The notes beneath the pieces were generated by a model that did no database searches, was not told the DNA's origin, and was given only the letters and a program-made list of their open reading frames with translations. From assembly GCA_963995505.1 (NCBI GenBank), contig OZ023198.1, positions 8,733,141-8,797,140 of the forward strand: a DNA stretch of 64,000 bases. Direction: 5' to 3'. This stretch comes from Hypericum androsaemum. Taxonomy: Eukaryota; Streptophyta; Magnoliopsida; Malpighiales; Hypericaceae. Of the stretch, positions 55,622-64,000 are shown in pieces. The first letter of the stretch is position 1, and the number at the start of each line of letters is the position of its first letter. Both the position numbers and the translations under genes were made by a program.

Positions 55622-56416
55622 CCTATTTGGAATCCCAAAAGTGATGAGAGTTGGTTTCCAATTCCTGAGTTTTAAAAGACAATGTGTATTTGGAACCATT
55701 TTTACTCAGGAAAGGTATTCTATGTCTGTCCAAAACTCAGGAAAGTGATTCCTTTAGAAAAAATGGTCGAAATTTTAAGGACCAAAAATGGAATTGTGCG
55801 TAAATACCAATTATACCCCTTAACACTCTCCTCCTCTCCTTCAACCTCTGCGACTCCCACCCCATGCCACTAGCCTACCATTTCCTCATCCGTTTCCTGT
55901 CCCGTCCAGCCCGCCTACACCAGACCCTCAAGTACTCGACCATCTTATCAAGTTTCATGAAGAATTGGACGGGAGACATGTTTGGCAGAATTCCCAGGCT
56001 CCGCTGCACCCCTTCTGCTGACTCTCTTGATGCTTTGCTCTCCATATTGTGTAGAGACAGAGAAGGGATCAAATGGGTACCTTGGGTTTTGAGGAGCAAC
56101 GTGGAGCTTGGTATGCGCTTAGAGGAATGGTATTGATTGTTGCTCTTTATAGGGTCGATAGGGTTGGCCACGCTATTGAGGTTTTTAATTGTACGGTCAA
56201 TGCCTATGGGAGCTTTGAGGTTATTGGGTTTCTTGGGGAGCTGAGGAAGTTGGGATTTTCTCCTATTGTTTTGGATTTTGAGATGGTGATTAAGTTTTTG
56301 GTGGATGGGTGTAATGAGTATTATGGCTTTGGATGTTCTATTTTTATTGCCATTAAGAATTAGAAATGGAATCATTTCCCTTACAATATTGATTCCAAAT
56401 AAGGTGTTCAAGATAT
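55622..56416 (+). pseudogene. PPR gene fragment bracketed by inverted TTTGGAAT ends
   Basis: From 55864 the plus strand reads as the start of a mitochondrial/plastid PPR protein (PLAYHFLIRFLSRPARLHQTLK). It then shifts frame and resumes at 56073-56363 with PPR-like text (RVGHAIEVFNCTVNAYG, ELRKLGFSP). Several frameshifts and a stop end it after about 160 codons. The left end CCTATTTGGAATCCC and, on the other strand, the right end CTTATTTGGAATCA resemble terminal inverted repeats, so the piece may be transposon cargo. I found no matching target duplication. Confidence 0.65.
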
Positions 56417-57121
56417 ACGTCATTCGGCCGAGGAATCGCTCGATTCTGGTTTGTTTTTCATTGGTAGGAGATAGAAAAAGCATTATGTTTTACACTTCTG
56501 ATTGTATTTGTTCTTCTCTCTAACCAACTTTGCATCTGGTTTATCATAAATCATCCTGATTCGAAGTGGAAGCCTCCCGACGAGATCCGATCACTCGAAT
56601 ATTAGCGGCGATCGATCGATCGACATTGTTTTACTGATTAATCGTCACGATAAAAAAGAAATTCTGCAGATTCTTTCCAAGGTAAAGTCGTCACTTTTGG
56701 GATGTTGTTCTCTCTACTGTTTGAACCTCCAGGTTGTTAAAAACGAATGCTTGGAATTGTTTTAGGGTTTCAAGATGTGCTTTAAAAGTGACACAATTCA
56801 CATGAATTTTTTTCTATAACTTTTTCACAAGGGCATAATATGATGCATCATCATATGGAAAAATCGACAATGGCAATTCAAAGTCGAGCAGGTATTTTCA
56901 GATATGCGAAATAAAGTCCAAATCTTTGCATTTAATTCTGGACATCCTAATTCAATGGGTTAACCAAATATAAGCCAATGTAAGAATTTTGAAATGAATC
57001 TTTTATTTTTAAGCCAATCAAACGTGAAGATAACAATTTGCAAATAAATTCTAAAAACTAAAATGAACTTCCCAAGCATAATAACTAGATGAATCCCCAA
57101 ATAACTTGAAAAAATAAATAA
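56417..57121. other. intergenic DNA
   Basis: A GATCGATCGATCG run lies near 56609. The stretch before it resembles a 5' UTR, but I cannot attach it to a gene. Confidence 0.35.
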
Positions 57122-57126
57122 AATAG

Positions 57127-57404
57127 TGTTGGGATGGCGAGAAATAGGAAAGGCTTATTTCCTATTCCTATTCTGACTAGGTTTTGGACTCCTAATTAGA
57201 CCTAGATAGGTTACTTGTACAACAAGGGTTTGCCTCTATATAAAGGCATGTTACCCTAAGGTTTTGTATGGCTTTGTGACTCGGAAACTCATCAATAAAA
57301 GTTCTCCTTTGTCTCCGTGGATGTAGGCATTAGGCCGAACCACGTTATCTCTTGCGTCCGTGTTCTTTGCGCGTATTGTTCTCTAAGTTGCTGAATTCTT
57401 AACA
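57127..57404 (+). repeat. left LTR of element 3
   Basis: TGTTGGGATGGCG ... CTTAACA, 278 bp, with a TATA box (CTATATAAAGG) near 57236. Confidence 0.88.
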
Positions 57405-57431
57405 AGTGGTATCAAGAGCTAAGGTTGGAGG

Positions 57432-57977
57432 ATGTCGAATCACGGCGCGAAATTTGCTCTTGTGAAGTTCGATGGTTCATTGAATTTCGGGTTATGGCAA
57501 AGGCGTGTCAGGGATCTCCTCGTGCAACAAGGGATGGTTATCGCGCTCTCGGAGAAGAAGTCCGAGAAGATGGAGGAGCAAGAGTGGGAAGAGTTGGAGG
57601 CCAAGACAATAGCGAAGATTCGCTTGTGCTTGGCGGATGATGAGGAGCCACCAGCTGGGTTGTTGAAGAGGATCCAAGTCGGAGTCAAAGAAGTTCAATG
57701 GAAGTGGCTTCAAGTGCTGAGAAGGGCGCATGAAGGGGACTATCCAGGACGAACTGGGGATCAAGACAACGAGGAGGGATCTACATCCACAACCATGGCC
57801 ACATGTTCAGACGGGTCAGATGGTGACTGGCTTTCTGTTTCATCAAGTCCAATGCATCCTGGTAATCTCTTTTTGTTAGGGACCTTGAATTATAACAATG
57901 ATAGTTATAAAGGTATGCTAATGAAGGTGGAGAAGGATGCGATGGTAGGGATGAAGGGTGAAAGAAAATACCTATAG
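57432..57977 (+). pseudogene. truncated gag and fused fragments of element 3
   Basis: The first 75 codons are a Copia gag start (FALVKFDGSLNFGLWQRRVRDL). The frame then passes into unrelated sequence and ends with a segment like the protease-integrase link (LMKVEKDAMVGMKGER). The gag core, zinc knuckle, protease, integrase and reverse transcriptase are deleted. Confidence 0.7.
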
Positions 57978-58797
57978 GTTAGTGGAGAACATTATTATAG
58001 GTAGAGTCACATCAATGGGTCTGATGAAGTAGAAAAAAGCTCAGGTCATATGAGGTTGGTTCGTATGAGAGAGCAAAGGCTTGACATGGATGGTTTGAGT
58101 GTAGTTGGGATTCGCGAAGACATGGATAGCAAGCTATGGTTGTTTCGTGGAGGCATGGTTGGCAAGGAACCATGGTTGTCTCGGAGAAGCTTTGTTAGCT
58201 GGGCTCCGCTATGGTTGTCTAAAGGAACGTGCACGTCAAAGATGTTGGGTAGGTTTTGCATGGGGAATGCGAAGCCGTTGGTAGCACCACGGGCGAATCG
58301 GGTATCTCACTCAAGGCCGAACGGTGGAGTTCGTGGCATGTCGAGGGTTCTACTTGGTGGAAGAAAAGGTTGTCCTTTGTATGCTATGGCATGTAACATT
58401 GGTTTGAGATAAGAAGGTCCAGCGGAAAAGTAGTTCGAGGTTGCGGAGCATGGGGCTGACCGAAAAATAGAGGGCGTGTCTATTGGTCGCAGGGTTGCTT
58501 CAGCAGGTGGACTTGCTAGTTGGGGTTCGATGGAGGTTGGAGGAAATAGGCCAAGCAAGCTCAGAAACTCGAGTTTGGGGGCTGGCTCCAAGTGATTGAA
58601 CAAAAGGTGAAGAGAAAGTTGAGATGGTCTTATTGATGCAGTTATCTATGGTCCGAGATAGAGTCGGTGGAGTCAGATTGGTTTTGCAAGATCTCATGGT
58701 TCTTCATGGGGCGGTGTTTTGTCAAGGTGGAGTTTGTTGAAGTTCGGGTGGAGCTTCATGGTTCTTCCACGAGATGATTTCTCGCTAAGGTGGAGAT

Positions 58798-59547
58798 TGT
58801 TGGGATGACGAGAAATAGGAAAGACTTATTTCCTATTCCTATTCCTATTCTGACTAGGTTTTGGACTCCTAATTAGACCTAGATAGGTTTTGTATGGCTT
58901 TGTGACTCGGAAACTCATCAATAAAAGTTCTCCTTTGTCTCAGTGGATGTAGGCATTATGCCGAACCACCTTATCTCTTGTTGTGTTCGGAGGCTTCGGT
59001 GTACTTAATTAGGATCTATGGCAGTCGAGGCAAGTGTTGGACACTTTCTCCGTAAGACGAGATTGCCCCGTATATTTCAGTGCGGTACGGGCTACGGCAA
59101 TCGTCCCCAAGATACAACGATTGTTCGGGCGTTTCCAAGAACGTTGCACACGTATCTCGAAACTTTTGGACGAACCCTTATATACCCAGAACTCGGGCAA
59201 AATACTTAAGGCTCCTCCAGACGATGCGCACGTGCGCCACAAAGCGCCCATTGCGACCTACGTCCAATGCACCATGCGCACACGCACCATCCTCACCGCG
59301 GTCCGAGTTGGCTATCCTTCCATTTGGTCAACTCATTTCCTAGTCAACAAGGAGTTTCTCCTTATAAACTAGGAAATGTTTGTGCCACTTTCCAATGTGG
59401 GATAGCACTTTCCTTTTCCTTTTTGGGCCTCCCACTTTGGGCCTTTCCACTTTGGGCTTCGCATTGAATTTTCATTCAAGCTTTTCCAACATCTCTTGCG
59501 TCCATATTCTTTGCGCATTTTGTTCCCTAATTGCTGAATTCCTAACA
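58798..59547 (+). repeat. right LTR of element 3, split by a solo LTR
   Basis: 58798-58978 and 59497-59547 together match the left LTR, apart from the lack of about 36 bp around the TATA box and a short CCTATT expansion. The gap is the nested solo LTR with its target duplication. Confidence 0.88.
58979..59491 (-). mobile_element. solo LTR nested in element 3
   Basis: 513 bp starting TGTTGTGTTCGG and ending TTTTCCAACA, flanked by an exact 5-bp duplication TCTCT (58974-58978 and 59492-59496). Orientation is probably minus, because that strand starts TGTTGGAAAAGC and carries CCCACATTGGAAAG, a common start region of plant LTRs. No matching LTR is present in the window. Confidence 0.88.
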
Positions 59548-59552
59548 AATAG

Positions 59553-60096
59553 AAACACTAAAAAGTCTGGAAAAAACTCTAGGCATGACCAATCAATTTT
59601 TTTTAATATGTAAATCAAAAGGAGGACTTTATTATTAAGCATGAGGAAGTTCAAGTTCCGATGAATTGCATGGAAATGTATAAATAGTAAGCACTAGTAA
59701 AATGCAATTAAATTTACTCTACTAACTTAGTTCAATGGTAAGAGTGAGGTGAAGATTTAAGATTGTACTCGAAAGAAACGCAAGTAAATCAATATTTCGG
59801 GACCATTTCAAGATTCTCGTATGATTTTACTTAGTCTCCAAGTTATTGACCCCAAAAAAAAAAGTCTCCAAGTTGCTATACTTGGAGTTAAGTTCCATGG
59901 TTTTGCACCCTTCCTTCTATTGTGTTTTTTTAAGTTCTGAATTTCAGAGCCCCTAACAGAATAAGGATAACTCTTTGACTTTTTACATTCGTGAGACATA
60001 AACCCAAGACTTTATTAAGTAAATTCAAGTTGGAAAGGACCAACAAGACAACATGTTCCAAGTAAAGCATAGAGAGAAGAAACAAAGCTTTTCATG
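59553..60096. other. 3' flank of the small membrane-protein gene and intergenic DNA
   Basis: The right-hand part is probably the 3' UTR of the minus-strand gene. Nothing else recognised. Confidence 0.4.
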
Positions 60097-60426
60097 TCAC
60101 CAGATATTGTACAGAACAAAGAACAGCACAAGCAAAAGAAAAGATCCCAAGCCGAACCCATGGGAGTCATGGCCGCCGCCGGAGATGCTGATAGGCCGCC
60201 TTGCAGCTGACCGCCTGCCGGGAAAGTACAAAGAGATCAGGTGGACCAGCACCAGCAACACTATAGGAAGCACTGTCAGCAAGGGGTATGGTGCACCTTC
60301 ATCACCTGGTTGCACTAGCGGAAGCACGTACTCAGAAAGCGACATCAGCGTCGGGCCGAAGATGATCAATCCTATCACCCCCACCATTATGGAAGGTATT
60401 AGTGGTGAGGGACCTCGTCTGGCCAT
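60097..60426 (-). CDS. small transmembrane protein, plant-conserved type
   Basis: Intronless, 109 residues. It has a short basic N-terminus, a hydrophobic helix at about 12-33 (IMVGVIGLIIFGPTLMSLSE), a second at about 48-67 (LLTVLPIVLLVLVHLISLYF), a basic, Ser/Gly/His-rich loop (GRRSAARR at about 70-77, SGGGHDSHG) and a third helix to the C-terminus. Intact frame, natural codon use and a good ATG context support a real gene. I recall small plant membrane proteins of this plan annotated only as 'transmembrane protein'; the function is unknown and I assign no symbol. Confidence 0.8.
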   Translation of the reverse strand: MARRGPSPLIPSIMVGVIGLIIFGPTLMSLSEYVLPLVQPGDEGAPYPLLTVLPIVLLVLVHLISLYFPGRRSAARRPISISGGGHDSHGFGLGSFLLLVLFFVLYNIW

Positions 60427-61792
60427 TGTGGCTATGTTTTAGCAGAAGAACCAGAGCCCTAGATGGTTGTGGTGAAAGGTTTTGGTGTTTGTACCTAAGA
60501 TATGACAATCTACTTCTTTTCATTTTGTTTGTTCATGGTTGGTTGACTAATTGTGATCCTCTTTGGCTTGATATTCTTTTGGACAATAGCAGCAGATATC
60601 TGTCACTAACCATAACCAACTACTTCCGTTAAGAAAATGAATAATTTATCATCAATCACCAACTTCTAAGACCACTACTTCAAAGAACAGTGACCAAAAA
60701 CCAACGACTTGGATAAGACACCATCTTCTAAATAGGGTCCGATTATGAATATGAGAGATTTAAAAAGTGACCGAATTGGCAGTATTTATGTTCTATTTAA
60801 TGTGCAAGTACAATTGAAAATGTAGCAATGAAAGAGATGTATGGACTGCATCAGTGCCATTAAAGAGGTCAATAATCTAAGCTAAGTAGGTAATCAAAGA
60901 TAACGATTAGTGTAAAATAAGCAATCACCTAACGTCATATACATAAATTAATCGCAATCAGTAGCATCTCCTGGTGGAGACAAGGTCAAACCAAAGATAG
61001 AATAGTAACCCACCAATAGAGAGGGAGTGAGCCGAGTTGGTGTTGACAAATAACAACGACTAGCGTTATAATTAACTCTCAAACTTCTCCAGTGCAGCAA
61101 GAGCCTTTTCTATTCTACATCCTACATCCTACATATCTGCAGCAGCGGAGAAAGGGCGCGGAGAATACACGACCAACTTGAGCAGTCAGTCTACGCAATA
61201 TATGTTAATCGGTTTAATGGCCGGATTGTAACATCACACGACACCAAAATGCGAACATGCAGGATCAATGTAACGCTGGTTCTCTCCCATCATGCATAAT
61301 GTACTTGAGATGTTGCTCATAATAACCGTTCAGAACATCCCCCGAGCTTAAGCATCCAAAATTATACGTCCAACAAGTTAAAGAACAAAGACACTCAGAA
61401 TCTTACTTACATGCTACTTCATCCATAACTACCAACCTTAGAGTACTAAAAGAAACATAGTAACACAACGGCATTCATCAGCCAGTCAAGATCAACTCTG
61501 TCAAGATTAATTCTGTACTTGTTCATACATGTACCTGCTTTACGCTATTAATATAGACATTCGACATGGATGGAAACAATCGAAAAAAAGGAAATCGAAG
61601 AGCACAAGGCAGACACTGCTCACAGCAACGCTTTTCCTTAAAATCACGCAAAATGTTCATTTATGCCAACTTTAGAAAAAAACGAGTGGAAACAACTTAA
61701 ACTAACTACACATGATCCCATCTCATATTGCTTTCAGGTATATTTAGGAGGACTTCTTAACAGTAGATATGAATAGCGAATGAGCACTATTC
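60427..61792. other. intergenic DNA
   Basis: Presumed promoter of the small membrane-protein gene at the left, then AT-rich sequence with no supported gene. Confidence 0.4.
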
Positions 61793-63115
61793 AAGTAGGA
61801 GAAGTGCCCTTCCTCTGTAAAATTGGTTTTAGATCGTAGAAAAGTCCAAATCCACCAGTCAATGATGACTTGAGTAAAATCAATAACCATGCACAGGAAA
61901 ACAGCAAGTCCCTGAAAATGAGACAATTATAGAACAGGTTAGTTAAACGAACCTTGTTGCCATGAATGTAACCATTACATCCTGCGTATCAATTGTTACA
62001 GACGCCAATAAGCTGATTGGCCTGATGATCTTGGTGATAGCGGATGCATTTCTAGATTCTTTGCCGACTGGCATGCAGACAGAATTACATCCTGTTAAAG
62101 TTGAACCTTTTTACGACCCTGATTTTCTCCTCTTAGCAACAGTGCGTCGGTCATTCTGGACAGCTTAGTATTCGGAACAAAAAGTGATAAATCAGTGAGA
62201 GAGAAAACTCCAAAAGATAAAATGGAGGTAACATAGGAAAGTATATAAACATGTACTAAAAAGATCATAAGTGGAAAGTTGCAGAGATGAAAATTCATTT
62301 ATGTGACACAAAAAACTCGATACTATAAATTGCCACTCGGCCGCAAAAATGATGCGAATTCTAAAAGAAAATTGAGCAATTTACAGCTCAATTCCCTGGT
62401 TCTGGTGGCAACGTGCCACTGAGCTTTACAGATTGCTTCCATCTAATGAAACATGGCAGAAACACAAACAATATGTGTCTCAACAGGCTATAGAGAACCT
62501 ACACAGATAAGGGTATAACTCAGAAGTCAACCTCTCCTCAAATGCATCGATCACGTCGGAGCATGACAGCAAATTCTCCAACGGCTCCCACGCGTTTGCT
62601 GCCTCGGGCCACCCTCGCCTTTAAAGCAAAATAAACATAAAAGGCTAACTCGGCCGGAATCAGCAAAGACTGTTACATTTCTCGGTGCACAAGATCACTT
62701 ACCACTTGATTTCCGTCATAGGACGAGCAATGGCACGCCGAAAGCAGTCATGGAAACGCACAAGAACAGACCATTAGTCACCCATCAGACCCACATTGCT
62801 CAAATGAACTTCCAATAAGCTAAAAATCCCAACTTGAAACCCCCAAACTTACCAACAATTACAGAAACTACCCACAAAGGAGCTTCCGAAACACATAACC
62901 GGGTACCCATTTCAGCAAGCTCAAAAGGGGAAAAAAAAAACCTTTCGGACCCTTTTACGACGAATGGCTTCAATCTCGAAGAAACCCTCGTCAAGCTTAG
63001 GCCTTTCCTTTTCCTCCCTAAATACTACCTCTATTCTGGTTGGTATTAAATGTGAAGATGTGGAACCGGTGGGCGAATTTAAATTTGCCCGAAAACTAAA
63101 TTTGCTTGAAAACGC
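61793..63115 (-). pseudogene. decayed LHP1 (TFL2)-like gene copy with introns
   Basis: LHP1 is the plant chromodomain protein that reads H3K27me3 for Polycomb silencing. On the minus strand the following remain. (1) 63115-62942: an acidic linker and chromodomain start, ERPKLDEGFFEIEAIRRKRV, ending at a GT. (2) About 62730-62708: a short EIKW piece before GTAAGT. (3) 62618-62532: the rest of the chromodomain, [16 protein letters not shown] then DVIDAFEE. (4) About 62160-62110: a basic segment AKRRKSGS with a one-base loss right after it. (5) About 62090-61953: the first part of the chromo shadow domain, ITKIIRPISLLASV then DVMVTFMATR. (6) 61914-61793: a degenerate last exon. The N-terminus, half of the chromodomain and the end of the shadow domain are missing or out of frame, so it cannot make LHP1. 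Retained intron positions mean a DNA-level copy and not a retrocopy. Confidence 0.8.
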
Positions 63116-63267
63116 TCAATATGCAGCATTTTTTACCAACGCTGAGCCGAGCCGAGCTCCCCAGCGCAAATATTGGGTTTTTATCTAATATGGTGTTATT
63201 ATTCACGTATAATAACCGATATGGTATTACTATTTGAAAATTTCCGGAAATGGTGTTCGTTTTGGAG

Positions 63268-63525
63268 GTCGAAAAAATATTTCGACCTAGGGACCGAGAC
63301 CAAAACGAAAAACGGTTTCGACTTCCCAGGTCGAAAGCGTATTTTCGATTTGGTACCCAGGTCGAAAACGTTTTTTCGACCTAGGGTCCAAATCGAAAAA
63401 AAAAATTCGATCTAGGGATGCAGATCGAAATTTTCCTTCGACTTAGGTGGATGGACCTGACTCCGAACAAGATCCAGAAAAAATGGGAAAAAGTAGTCAA
63501 AATCGAAATATAATTTCGACCTGGG
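63268..63525. repeat. array of about seven GGTCGAAA...TTTCGACC hairpin units
   Basis: Units of about 30 bp, each a short palindrome GGTCGAAA-spacer-TTTCGACC often followed by TAGGG, are repeated with variation up to a TATA box at 63529. Confidence 0.75.
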
Positions 63526-63528
63526 GTC

Positions 63529-63535
63529 TATATAA
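63529..63535 (+). promoter_or_regulatory. TATA box after the hairpin array
   Basis: CTATATAATCCCCCC, followed by a pyrimidine-rich leader CTTCCTCCTCACAG. Possibly the promoter of an LTR or gene that continues beyond the window. Confidence 0.45.
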
Positions 63536-63631
63536 TCCCCCCAACATTTCTTCCTCCTCACAGAAGAACAACTTCATCGTTTCTAAATTTTTTCTTCCGA
63601 AGGTACGTTTCAATTTGCAATTTTTTGTGTG

Positions 63632-63985
63632 AACTTCTTATGATAGATTATGTTACCTCTAATAATGTATCAATTTATACTTTATCATAAATTTTATTAT
63701 AGTTGATGAATTTCTGCAATTCGATTTTTGGAATAAATTTTGTCATTGTTATGTTATTTATACAACAATTTTGTCATAAATATGAAATTAACCATATCGG
63801 TAATTAATCATGAACTTATGATAGATTATGCCACCTCTAATTATGTATCAATTTATACGTTGTCATAAATTTTATTATAGTTGATGAATTACTGTAATTT
63901 TATTTTCATAATAAATTTTGTCATTAATTTGTTATGTTGCTTATACAACAATCTTGTTATAAATATGAAATTAGTGCATAAGAAA
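63632..63985. repeat. 178-bp tandem duplication
   Basis: TGATAGATTATG and the following sequence occur at 63641 and again at 63819 with high similarity through GTTGATGAATT, ATACAACAAT and AAATATGAAATTA. AT-rich and non-coding. Confidence 0.85.
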
Positions 63986-64000
63986 AAATAAGCAGAAATT

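Larger units (their letters stand above)
57127..59547 (+). mobile_element. non-autonomous Copia-derived LTR element 3
   Basis: The left LTR is 57127-57404. The right LTR is 58798-59547, interrupted by a solo LTR. There is a primer site TGGTATCAAGAGC just after the left LTR and a purine tract before the right LTR. The 5-bp flanks are an exact AATAG (57122-57126 and 59548-59552). The interior (1.4 kb) holds only a gag start and scrambled pre-integrase fragments, so it depends on other elements. Confidence 0.9.

Overview
This is a window of nuclear DNA from a flowering plant, most likely a eudicot. The evidence is genes with spliceosomal introns, a QALGGH-type C2H2 zinc-finger regulator, an MLO gene, remains of an LHP1 gene, and a dense load of plant transposons (Copia, LINE, Mutator-like, hAT-like, PIF/Harbinger-like and a 5S-bearing Cassandra-type TRIM). 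I cannot name the species from the sequence.

Left part (1-15 kb). A GC-rich repeat block with a TATA box opens the window. It is followed by AT-rich DNA with hAT-like miniature elements, then a short ZAT11/12-like zinc-finger gene (6133-6681, +). After more repeat debris comes a three-exon gene on the minus strand (9368-14150). It encodes a large acidic, N-terminally membrane-anchored protein of a plant-specific, functionally obscure family (At5g17910 type).

Middle left (15-33 kb). This is almost entirely mobile DNA. Three Mutator-like elements have long terminal inverted repeats and 9-bp target duplications. One carries a tRNA(Glu)-like sequence in each arm; the other two hold GC-rich cargo unlike their flanks (Pack-MULE-like). 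A hAT-like element is split by about 4.5 kb of nested insertions that include a region of four different tandem arrays. There is also an element bounded by inverted LTR copies that contains PPR-like coding remains, and a clear 5'-truncated LINE with a 15-bp target duplication.

Gene island (34-38.4 kb). A complete MLO gene (33991-38346, +) has thirteen exons that splice in frame to 537 residues. It is closest to the MLO1/13/15 group. Its first intron holds a palindromic 204-bp MITE.

Right part (40-64 kb). A full-length but lightly damaged Copia element (40109-48667) carries an extra ORF upstream of gag and G-box/TGACG arrays in its LTRs. A Cassandra-type LTR follows, then a decayed minus-strand Copia (49665-55270) interrupted by a PIF/Harbinger-like MITE. 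Beyond these are a PPR gene fragment and a non-autonomous Copia-derived element (57127-59547) with a solo LTR nested in its 3' LTR. The end of the window has a small intact membrane-protein gene (60097-60426, -), a decayed LHP1 copy that keeps its introns (61793-63115, -), and a hairpin-repeat promoter-like block.

Only four loci look like working host genes: the zinc finger, the acidic membrane protein, MLO and the small membrane protein. They are unrelated in function and separated by transposon nests; nothing suggests a co-regulated cluster. I found no CRISPR array and no gene I would call a new defence or metabolic system. The most original material is in how the transposons are built.
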